Source of the DNA: Cololabis saira
Taxonomy: Eukaryota > Chordata > Actinopteri > Beloniformes > Belonidae
Direction: 5' to 3'
DNA length: 64,000 bases
Assembly: GCF_033807715.1 (NCBI RefSeq)
Contig: NC_084591.1
Span: 45,717,868 to 45,781,867 of the forward strand
Of the stretch, positions 11,946 to 44,791 are shown piece after piece; within the stretch, counting starts at the first letter, position 1, and each line of letters opens with the position of its first letter. The position numbers and the translations under genes were made by a program. The notes under the pieces are model-generated. The model was not told where the DNA came from. It was given only the letters and a program-made list of their open reading frames with translations, and did not search any database.

Positions 11946-12017
11946 TTCCCTGACCGGGAATCGAACCCGGGCCGCAGCGGTGAGAGCGCCGAATCCTAAC
12001 CACTAGACCATCAGGGA
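11946..12017 (-). tRNA. tRNA-Glu (CTC), array copy 10
   Basis: Complete tRNA-Glu(CTC) with the same anticodon-stem G-U wobble as copy 2 (plus-strand CCGCAGCGG instead of CCGCGGCGG). The shared variant in non-adjacent copies suggests exchange between units or recurrent mutation. Confidence 0.96.
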
Positions 12018-12505
12018 GATGCCGCTAGGTAGTGTCAATTCGAAATACCCGTAAAAATGTTGTCACAATAATCAAGCTACTATAGATGAATGCACAGACT
12101 ACTCTTCCCAGTTGAGACATCAGATCTTTTAACCTTGATATGTTTTTAAAGTGGTAGTAGGCTGACTTTGTTTTTGTCTTAATGTGTTTAGGTGCGAGTC
12201 CATCACAACACCCAGATTTCTGCGCTGGTTGCTAGTTTTTAGGTGTATCTGTGGTGACCTGTAATCGTTTGTCTTTGGCTCCAAAGACAATTTTGTTTAG
12301 CTCGAGAAATGTAGATATTGAACAGAAGAGCTCCCAGACTGGAACCTTGGGGAACTCCACATGTGATTCTTGTCTTCTCTGATGTAAAGTTACCTGTTGA
12401 CACAAAGTACTTCCTGTTCTCTAAGTATGTTTTGAACCACTTTAGTACAGTTCCAGAAAGACCCGCCCAGTTCTATAGTGGTTTGAGTAAAATATTTCGG
12501 TCAAC

Positions 12506-12697
12506 TGTATCAAGTGCAACACTGATATCCAGTAACAATAAGACTGACTTTTTTCCCATCATCTGCATTCAAAAATATATCATTGTGACTTTTTTTGGCA
12601 ATGTATCAAGTGCAACACTGATATCCAGTAACAATAAGACTGACTTTTTTCCCATCATCTGCATTCAAAAATATATCATTGTGACTTTTTTTGGCAA
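12506..12697. repeat. 96-bp direct duplication in array unit 11
   Basis: The segment beginning TGTATCAAGTGC at 12,506 is repeated in tandem from 12,602, adding 96 bp. Near 12,882 the same unit lacks 11 bp present in the others (the CACCAGCGTGG stretch). Together these account for its 1,320-bp period. Confidence 0.95.
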
Positions 12698-13265
12698 TGA
12701 TGTCAGAAAAGTAGTACTTCCTTGCATTCCTTAGTTGTAAATTATGAGAGGGAAGTTTGTCTTTATAGATGTCAAAAGGAACCTGGAGATTAGTTTTTCT
12801 CCAATCAAAAACGTATGCTTTCAAGAGCCTCTTGAAGTTAGAGAGGGACATTTCTGTTCTGATAGCAGCTGGCAGGCGGTTCAACACTGTGAAAACTGTC
12901 TGGACTGAGAGTTCCTTGAACGTAGGGATGGCGCTGCCAAACAACATTCCTGTGTGGAGCAATTAGCGCCTATGGCGTAATTCTGTATGATCGCGTTGAG
13001 GCAGATAATTCAAGTGAAAGGGCACAACTCAGGAGAAGAGACAGCAGGCGTAGAGTGAGAAATCTAGTAAAGGAAAGCACAGTTCCCTGACTGGGAATGG
13101 AACCCAGGGCAAGTTTTCACATTCTAGTCACTTTTTGAACATCCCACCGTGAGCGTACGCGCAATCCTTGTGCACCGCGCTCTTTGTACATGTGGCCGTT
13201 GATCTTTCAACTTGTTGAAACCCTCTGGTGTATATTGTGAGAAATGTATCATAGAAAAAGAGCAG

Positions 13266-13337
13266 TTCCCTGACCAGGAATCGAACCCGGGCCGCGGCGG
13301 TGAGAGCGCCGAATCCTAACCACTAGACCATCAGGGA
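13266..13337 (-). tRNA. tRNA-Glu (CTC), array copy 11
   Basis: Complete tRNA-Glu(CTC) with one T-stem change (about C63 to T) that leaves a G-U pair. It lies in the unit with the 96-bp duplication and 11-bp deletion. Confidence 0.95.
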
Positions 13338-14317
13338 GATGCCGCTAGGTAGTGTCAATTCGAAATACCCGTAAAAATGTTGTCACAATAATCAAGCTAC
13401 TATAGATGAATGCACAGACTACTCTTCCCAGTTGAGACATCAGATCTTTTAACCTTGATATGTTTTTAAAGTGGTAGTAGGCTGACTTTGTTTTTGTCTT
13501 AATGTGTTTAGGTGCGAGTCCATCACAACACCCAGATTTCTGCGCTGGTTGCTAGTTTTTAGGTGTATCTGTGGTGACCTGTAATCGTTTGTCTTTGGCT
13601 CCAAAGACAATTTTGTTTAGCTCGAGAAATGTAGATATTGAACAGAAGAGCTCCCAGACTGGAACCTTGGGGAACTCCACATGTGATTCTTGTCTTCTCT
13701 GATGTAAAGTTACCTGTTGACACAAAGTACTTCCTGTTCTCTAAGTATGTTTTGAACCACTTTAGTACAGTTCCAGAAAGACCCGCCCAGTTCTATAGTG
13801 GTTTGAGTAAAATATTTCGGTCAACTGTATCAAGTGCAACACTGATATCCAGTAACAATAAGACTGACTTTTTTCCCATCATCTGCATTCAAAAATATAT
13901 CATTGTGACTTTTTTTGGCAATGATGTCAGAAAAGTAGTACTTCCTTGCATTCCTTAGTTGTAAATTATGAGAGGGAAGTTTGTCTTTATAGATGTCAAA
14001 AGGAACCTGGAGATTAGTTTTTCTCCAATCAAAAACGTATGCTTTCAAGAGCCTCTTGAAGTTAGAGAGGGACATCGCTGTTCCGATAGCAGCTGGCAGG
14101 CGGTTCCACCAGCGTGGAACACTGTGAAAACTGTCTGGACTGAGAGTTCCTTGAACGTAGGGATGGCGCTGCCAAACAACATTCCTGTGAGGAGCAATTA
14201 GCGCCTATGGCGTAATTCTGTATGATCGCGTTGAGGCAGATAATTCAAGTGAAAGGGCACAACTCAGGAGAAGAGACAGCAGGCGTAGAGTGAGAAATCT
14301 AGTAAAGGAAAGCACAG

Positions 14318-14348
14318 TTCCCTGACTGGGAATCGAACCCAGGGCAAG
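14318..14348 (-). pseudogene. Half-tRNA relic with canonical B box (unit 12)
   Basis: Same relic as at 648, but in this unit the plus-strand AATGGAACC is AATCGAACC, so the minus strand has GGTTCGATTCC, a perfect Pol III B box. Either this edge unit keeps the ancestral state or the base was regained. Confidence 0.75.
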
Positions 14349-14500
14349 TTTTCACATTCTAGTCACTTTTTGAACATCCCACCGTGAGCGTACGCACAAT
14401 CCTTGTACACCGCACTCTTTGTACATGTGGCCGTTGATCTTTCAACTTGTTGAAACCCTCTGGTGTATATTGTGAGAAATGTATCATAGAAAAAGAGCAG

Positions 14501-14572
14501 TTCCCTGACCGGGAATCGAACCCGGGCCGCGGCGGTGAGAGCGCCGAATCCTAACCACTAGACCATCAGGGA
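14501..14572 (-). tRNA. tRNA-Glu (CTC), array copy 12
   Basis: Consensus 72-nt tRNA-Glu(CTC) in the last complete unit before the right edge of the array. Its body is intact although the flanks of this unit have more substitutions than inner units. Confidence 0.97.
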
Positions 14573-15460
14573 GATGCCGCTAGGTAGTGTCAATTCGAAA
14601 TACCCGTAAAAATGTTGTCACAATTATCAAGCTACTATAGATGAATGCACAGACTACTCTTCCCAGTTGAGACATCAGATCTTTTAACCTTGATATGTTT
14701 TTAAAGTGGTAGTAGGCTGACTTTGTTTTTGTCTTAATGTGTTTAGGTGCGAGTCCATCACAACACCCAGATTTCTGCGCTGGTTGCTAGTTTTTAGGTG
14801 TATCTGTGGTGACCTGTAATCGTTTGTCTTTGGCTCCAAAGACAATTTTGTTTAGCTCGAGAAATGTAGATATTGAACAGAAGAGCTCCCAGACTGGAAC
14901 CTTGGGGAACTCCACATGTGATTCTTGTCTTCTCTGATGTAAAGTTACCTGTTGACACAAAGTACTTCCTGTTCTCTAAGTATGTTTTGAACCACTTTAG
15001 TACAGTTCCAGAAAGACCCGCCCAGTTCTATAGTGGTTTGAGTAAAATATTTCGGTCAACTGTATCAAGTGCAACACTGATATCCAGTAACAATAAGACT
15101 GACTTTTTTCCCATCATCTGCATTCAAAAATATATCATTATGACTTTTTTTGGCAATGATGTCAGAAAAGTAGTACTTCCTTGCATTCCTTAGTTGTAAA
15201 TTATGAGAGGGAAGTTTGTCTTTATAGATGTCAAAAGGAACCTGGAGATTAGTTTTTCTCCAATCAAAAACGTATGCTTTCAAGAGCCTCTTGAAGTTAG
15301 AGAGGGACATCGCTGTTCTGATAGCAGCTGGCAGGCGGTTCCACCAGCGTGGAACACTGTGAAAACTGTCTGGACTGAGAGTTCAATTCAATTCAATGTC
15401 CATTGAATGGTCCATGTTTAAATAACAAAGTACTTGTACTTCGTTACTTTACACCACTGG

Positions 15461-15521
15461 TTTTGAACCACTTTAGTACAGTTCAACTGTATCAAATGCA
15501 ACACTGATATCCAGTAACAAT
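15461..15521. repeat. Diverged, deleted fragment of the array unit outside the array
   Basis: TTTTGAACCACTTTAGTACA and then CAACTGTATCAA-TGCAACACTGATATCC match the array unit but with the roughly 55 bases between them missing and with substitutions. It lies 76 bp beyond the array edge at 15,384. The intervening sequence starts with CAATTCAATTCAATG, resembling a LINE tail. Confidence 0.75.
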
Positions 15522-15539
15522 ATTGTGTATATGGTCCAT

Positions 15540-16004
15540 ATTTGATAGCTCCTACTTTCTGCCATAACCTTTGAATGGTTTTACATAGAGACTCGTGGGT
15601 GGTGTCATCTGACTCGGTATTGATTTCTTGACCTTCATTGGCCTGAATTAGCCCCGCCCCTTTTTCTGATTGGTTGATATGTGATAGTTCCTTTTTTCTG
15701 CAATAACTTTTGAATGGTTTGACATGAAGATGCGTGAGTGGTGTCATCAGACATGGTTTTGAGTCATTGAACATAATTGGTGCAAATTAGCCCCGCCCCT
15801 TCATCTGATTGGTCGACATCTGATTGTTCCTACTTTCTGCCATAACTTTTGAATGGTTTAATATAGAGAGTCGTGGGTGGTGTCATCCACTAAATGTCCA
15901 GGCCTGAAGAATCTACATGCGAGTCATACAAGCGCTTCCACTGCAGCACGCCTGAACGTGCACAAGGGTGCGAGGGCCCGTTCATCGCTGCTTGCAGCTT
16001 TAAT
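15540..16004. repeat. Dispersed teleost repeat (GGGCCC family), 3' part
   Basis: Three imperfect internal copies of about 138 bp (starting near 15,552, 15,690 and 15,827) share CTGCCATAACTTTTGAATGG and TGGTGTCATC. The end GGGCCCGTTCATCGCTGCTT-GCAGCTTTAAT is shared with 56,116-56,147. The matching opposite ends begin GGGCCCGAGCACTGACAG (41,246; inverted at 35,760). Class not assigned. Confidence 0.7.
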
Positions 16005-16365
16005 TTGTTTAATGTTTCCTTTGGGTTTTCAAGGTGCTCTTTTCGGAAATATGGAACATGCCAGTGTGAAGTAAATGCCAACAGCACATATGGGATTTTA
16101 CTTGTGCTGTTTGCACCTTTTCTCAGTTTTTAACTATGAATTACAATGATTCTTTGCCGGGTTTGAAACAAAAAAATAATTTAAAAAATGCTACTGCTGT
16201 GGCAGTGATAGCCTACTTTGAAGACTCAGCTTATACCACTTGGACTTTTTCACTTTGCTAAAACTTTCTAACAATCTGTAAAGTAAAAGATAGCAACTTT
16301 AAAAACGCTGCACTTCTACAACACTCCAGATGTCTAATACACTCTATGATCTCTCCTTTCTCTAG

Positions 16366-40219
<23,854 letters not shown>

Positions 40220-40400
40220 GACGAGAGGACGAAGACGAGAACCCACCCGCTGTAAAAACGCTACGATGACTTTACAGAACCTTCTTGTTAATGAAAAACA
40301 ATACAGAAGGAAATTGTGTATGTCAGCTGTGAACAAAAGTGAATTGTGGACCAGAAAATAAATAAAAATCTTGCAATTATATTTGTAAAGTTTTACTGGT
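40220..40400 (+). promoter_or_regulatory. 3' UTR with overlapping AATAAA polyadenylation signals
   Basis: AATAAA occurs at 40,357 and 40,361 (overlapping as AATAAATAAA), about 140 bp after the stop codon. A T-rich, GT-containing stretch follows about 20-50 bp later. This would give a short 3' UTR of about 160-170 nt; longer alternatives cannot be excluded. Confidence 0.7.
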
Positions 40401-41244
40401 TAATTTGTCTTTTAAAGCTTTCCAGCACAGAGATGTGTGAAAATATTCTGGAAAAAGACTTTGCATGAGTTCAATCTCCAGATGTCATGGAGACAAGGAC
40501 CTAGTTATTTTCTAGAAGGATGAAGATGATCTTTTCTTGTTTATTTTTTTTTTCCTTTTCTGGTTTATGGTTGTAAGTGTGTCTTGTGACGGAGGCCATG
40601 TGAGAATCACAGCTCCCTTGTGTAAAGCCCTTCCTGAACTGAAAACTATCAGTGGTTGATTCCTCTTCAGCTGTTGTACGGACCTTTCTGAGACTGCAGA
40701 TATGGAAAAGGCTGTTGGTTTTTGTTTCCACTTGTGGCAGCGAGATGGGGGTTAGGTACTACCTGGACAGGATCAGAGGAGAAGAAGGCTACAGTGGGAG
40801 GTGTAGCATAGATCAGGGATAGATGCGTGAACTCATTAGGTTGTTGGAGCCTATAGCTTCTACAAAATCCTTCTATTTTTTGTTTACTGAGTTGATTCTG
40901 CATGTTGCCAGTATTTACTCACTGATTACAAAGTGATACTGATGTTCACAATTGCATGTTTTATTATATTTTTACCTTCAAATTATGAACTCGATGTTGA
41001 TATTTGATGGGAATCTGTTGAAAGTAAAAGTATGATATGATAAAAGAGTTTGAATCTACTTGTACAAGCAGAGAGACGTTTCAGATATGCATATACCAAA
41101 TGTATATTTCTATGATGCTGTTTCTGTAATGATAAGCAATTGTTTTTGCCATGTTTTATGTACTTTTTATGCAGTGCTAAATTATGTCATTAAAATACAA
41201 TGTTTATTGCTGTGCTACTTTGTACCTAAGATGTTGCCATTATT

Positions 41245-41641
41245 AGGGCCCGAGCACTGACAGTGCGAAGGCCCTATTGTATCTGTAGGAGATGTTCTCG
41301 TTTTTTTTCATCGTTTTTATTTTTCTTCAGACGAAATGAGGGCCTTTTTGCCCCCCTAAACGTGCCCCAAAAGTCATCAAAATGTGCGTCTCGATCCTGC
41401 AACAATGCGCATTACTTTTCTCAGTCAAAAGCGTAACCGTAGCGACCAGAGCCGGATTAACGCAAAGGCAAAGTAGGCATGTGCCTAGGGCCCGATTGAC
41501 AGGGGGGGCCCAGACAGAGGGACAAAAAAAAAAAAAAAAAAATTTTTTTTTTTTTTTTTTGTCTGCACACATATTAATGGTTGATAACATGCCAGTAAAA
41601 ACCTAAGGCATATATATATGTGCATTATTACTATATTTAGT

Positions 41642-41697
<56 letters not shown>

Positions 41698-42585
41698 GCA
41701 TACATACGCACAGGGCCGCCGCAAGGGATGTGCGAACCGTGCGACCGCACGGGGCCTCGCGCCCCAAGGGGCCTCGCGCGCCAAGGGGCCTCGCGCGCCA
41801 AGGGGCCTGGCGCTATGGGCCGTTTTTTTTTTTTTCGTTCTTTTTTTCCTTTTTTCCTTTATAAATATCAACAGTCACGTTCCATTACAGACTTAAATAT
41901 GTACTAGTCTGTGCATATCAATAAATATATGTGCAATGATGCGCGTGTCTGTTCTTCAATACAACTGATCAGACCAAGCGCAGACACAAGCTGCTCTGAT
42001 CCAGACGGGTGGAGTTGGAACAAACTGCCACACAATGTTGAGAGAACGAGACAGATTCAGGAAATTTACATCAGATACATACTACAGCACACTTTGTCTT
42101 ACTGCAAATTTTATTGGTCTTTGTAGATTTGACTTCTTATTTAACTATTAAATTTAATCAACACATTTAATTAAGATTTTCTGCAAACTGCTCACAATCG
42201 ATAAGATAAGGATTATTTAATAGCATTTAATAGAGCATGTAATAACGTATAAATAATAAAAATCTAAAATAGTCTGATAGACTGTTTAATATACAACACA
42301 TGACTTATTTTGGAATACAAAGAACCAACTTGACTATGACTATGCTATGTAAAATGTGAATTAAGTTTTATTAGTAACTCTGGTAAGTTTAAGATTTCAT
42401 AAATAACATCGATGGAGGGGGGCCCAAAAATCACAGTCTGCCTAGTGTAGTCCATGTATTTAATCCGGCTCTGGTAGCGACAATAGATGCCAAAAAGCGT
42501 GCCCCCCCTTCATCTGATTGGTCCATATTTGATAGTTCCTACTTTCTGCCATAACTTTTGAATGGTTTGACATCAGGGGCGGATG
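41245..42585. repeat. GGGCCC-family repeat split by an hAT element
   Basis: It begins TTAGGGCCCGAGCACTGACA at 41,243 and resumes after the hAT element at 42,474 with AATAGATGCCAAAAAGCGTG and CTGCCATAACTTTTGAATGG, as in the copy at 55,880-56,147. Confidence 0.75.
41447..42473. mobile_element. hAT-type nonautonomous element with exact 8-bp duplication
   Basis: The 8-bp GTAGCGAC at 41,439-41,446 is repeated at 42,474-42,481. Inverted ends are CAGAGCCGGATTAA and TTAATCCGGCTCTG. The interior includes an A-then-T palindromic run at 41,524-41,560, an AT microsatellite (41,648-41,696) and three 18-bp GGGGCCTCGCGCGCCAA-like units (41,753-41,808). No transposase recognised. Confidence 0.92.
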
Positions 42586-44010
42586 TAGGGGTGGGGCCAT
42601 GGGGGCCGAGGCACCGCCTGTAATCTGAAGTGCCCCTGTTCTGTCAATCAACGGGCAAGCTGAGAATTTGATGATCACTGCTGCAGTTCCAACCCCAAAC
42701 TGGTGGTGGCGCCTGTTGCGTCAATACAAGTGAATAGAAGAAGAAACAGCTCGGTGCACTCTAGGGGGGACAAACCAAAACAGATTATGGTAGACTATAT
42801 TGGACAGTTTGATTTGGAGGGAGGATTCACTTCCTTTTAAAATATTTGTGGCGGGCTGAACGTAACGTAAGGATTGCGTTTTCATTCTGCTTTCAAAGAA
42901 AGTGGACGATGTTTTATTAAAAGGAGCCCCTTTCACATAGAGGGCGCAAAGCGCAGACCGCCGCCGGCTTTCCCATTCATTGTGTATGTGCTGCCGCGGC
43001 ACAAGACACTCGCGGTCCACTCTTTTAAGAGCGGACCGCTCTGCTGGCGAGCTCTGCTGGCGAGCTCCGCGGCGCGCCAGAGGGCGCCTGCCACGGGGTT
43101 TGTGCTGCGCCTGCCTGCCTGAATTGAAAATTTTTTAATTTCACCGCTTAAAGCTGCTTTCACATAGAGCGTGGTTTGCGCCGCGCACACGACTGGTTGG
43201 GCGCAGAATCAACACAGAGTTGGCGCAGAGCAAGGCGCGCATGGCGCACATATTTGTTGCCAGTACTCGAGTTGTAAAAAAAAAATCAGGGGATAGTGGA
43301 TTTTATCATATGGGGACAGATAATTTGTGCTGATTACAAATAATATAATATATTACAAATAATAGCAGTGACCAAAACACCTGCAGAAATACTGCAGGAA
43401 TGACATAGCAGCAGTTAAATGCAGCCTTCTGTAAGCTTTAAATATCCACTGGGCTTGCATCAAATACATCAAAACACAACAATAAAAAACACTTTTCTGA
43501 ACTTATCAATATGACTCTGTCCTTCACAGGATAAGTAAAATGGATCACTGCAAAAACTCAAAATCTTAACAAGAATATTTGTCTTATTAACATTAACATC
43601 AGTTAAAATGTCTCAATTTAGTAAAAAAGACTCATTACACTTAAAACAAGACTCGTCACTGGAAAAAACAACAATTTTCACCTGTTTCAAGTAGATTTTC
43701 ACTTGAAATAAGTAGAAAAATCTGCCAGTGGAACAAGATTTTATTGCTTGTAATGAGAAGATAAATCTTGTTCCACTGGCAGAATTTCCTACTTATTTCA
43801 AGTGAAAATTTACTTGAAACAGATGAAAATTGTCAAATAAGTTATTTTTCTGGTGTTATTTTTCTGGTGATGACTCTAAATGTTGAAATAGCAGTAAAAC
43901 CACATTCATTGATGAAATGACATAAGGGATGGAAATGGGGGATGGCAGTTTTACAGGGGGGATGATTTGGACCGTTTTTATTTCAGGGGGGATGCCACCC
44001 CCCCTCATCC
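42574..44010. mobile_element. Probable hAT-like element (CAGGGGCGGAT end), diverged
   Basis: The left end CAGGGGCGGATGTAGGGGTG is typical of a fish hAT-like MITE. A possible right end is the C-rich GCCACCCCCCCTCATCCCCC near 44,000. Target duplication not found. It hosts a foldback at 43,671-43,833. Boundaries uncertain. Confidence 0.45.
43671..43833. mobile_element. Foldback element with arms of about 72 bp
   Basis: The left arm ACAATTTTCACCTGTTTCAA ... CCAGTGGAACAAGATTTTA and the right arm TAAATCTTGTTCCACTGG ... GATGAAAATTGT are near-perfect reverse complements around a loop of about 17 bases (TTGCTTGTAATGAGAAG). It would form a long hairpin if transcribed. Confidence 0.9.
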
Positions 44011-44154
44011 CCCTTCAACTCCAGTACTGTTTGTTGCTAGGCGACCGAAAAAGGTTTTTCCGATCTGGTGCCCTTTTCCCACTGGTTTGGACGTACAGTA
44101 GCTACAGCTCAATTTGCAAATGTATCCGTCCCTGCTTCAAAGAAAAGCCCTGGC

Positions 44155-44385
44155 TTTAGTTCTTCTGAGGAGGAGATGAGCAGCAGCAGCAAGGAGGGTC
44201 CATGAAATCCTCATGAGAAGACAGGATTTGGGGGAATCCAGGCTCGTTGGAGCTACAGCTCCATGATGACCAGGTCTACTTCAGATTGAACAGGGAGCAG
44301 TTTGACAGCCTGTTGGGGAGTGGGTCCTCAGCAGGATGACAACCACCTTCTCTCCTATTGGACGCACCGAGATGCCCTCACAGCG
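44155..44385 (+). pseudogene. Possible Harbinger transposase N-terminal remnant
   Basis: A plus-strand reading gives E-L-Q-L-H-D-D-Q-V-Y-F-R-L-N and R-E-Q-F-D-S-L-L-G, resembling the helical N-terminal segment of PIF/Harbinger transposases. The frame ends at once and no DDE residues follow. Weak call. Confidence 0.4.
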
Positions 44386-44499
44386 CGGTGAAATTAAAAA
44401 ATGTTCAATTCAGACGCAGGCAGGTGAAACGCCCGTGGCAGGTGGCCTCTCGCGCGCCGCCAAGCTCACCAGCAGAGCGTTCCACTTTACAGAAATCAT

Positions 44500-44770
44500 T
44501 ATCCATTCATACACATTCTCACTGGTGGTGGTAGCTACGTTTTGTAGCCACAGCTGCCCTGGGGCAGACTGACAAAATCATGGCTGCCATATCGCGCCAA
44601 ACGGCCCCTGCAACCACCACCAACATTCATACACACTCACACGAGGCCAGGTTGGGTAAGGTGTCTTGCCCAAGGACACTACGACAGCAAACTGGGACAG
44701 AGCTGGATTCAAACCGCCAACCTTCCGATCATTGGACGACCGGCTCTACCACTTGAGCTACTGCCGCCCC
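44500..44770 (-). mobile_element. tRNA-derived SINE
   Basis: The minus strand starts GGGGCGGCAGTAGCTCAAGT (A box TAGCTCAAGTGG) and has B box GGTTTGAATCC about 45 bases later. It then has GTGTCCTTGGGCAAGACACC and a tail with GTGTGAATGTTGG/GTATGAATGG motifs. The head and the TCCTTGGGCAAGACAC core are typical of abundant teleost tRNA-derived SINEs. It could be Pol III transcribed, but the B box is imperfect. Confidence 0.85.
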
Positions 44771-44791
44771 ATGAGCCATATGAGATACTTA

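Larger units (their letters stand above)
1..15384. repeat. Tandem array of about 1,235-bp tRNA-Glu-bearing units
   Basis: The sequence at position 1 recurs at 1236 and then every 1,234-1,236 bases, giving equivalent positions near 2470, 3705, 4940, 6175, 7410, 8645, 9881, 11116, 12351, 13671 and 14906. Units look about 99% identical by eye. The step across unit 11 is 1,320 because of a 96-bp internal duplication and an 11-bp deletion. Twelve units carry a tRNA. The last unit breaks off at 15,384 inside a LINE-derived stretch, and the array runs off the left edge of the window. Each unit contains, in plus-strand order, LINE reverse-transcriptase core, LINE C-terminal and linker remnants, a half-tRNA relic, a transposon-end relic, a complete tRNA-Glu on the minus strand and a second LINE fragment. 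Clustered tRNA arrays are known in fish genomes. I infer unequal exchange or other homogenisation from the near-identity. Confidence 0.97.

Noticed and set aside
1..15384. CRISPR-like or rDNA-like array
   Set aside because: The period is 1.2 kb with no short direct repeat/spacer pattern, and no rRNA sequence is present; the unit is a tRNA/LINE composite.
1..15384. Assembly artefact as sole explanation for the array
   Set aside because: Units differ by point changes, a shared block variant and a unit-specific duplication, which simple read duplication would not give. Copy number and position still need long-read proof.
41470..41880. Possible gene in the GC-rich part of the hAT element
   Set aside because: Frames span an A/T run, an AT microsatellite and 18-bp repeats; no transposase motif.
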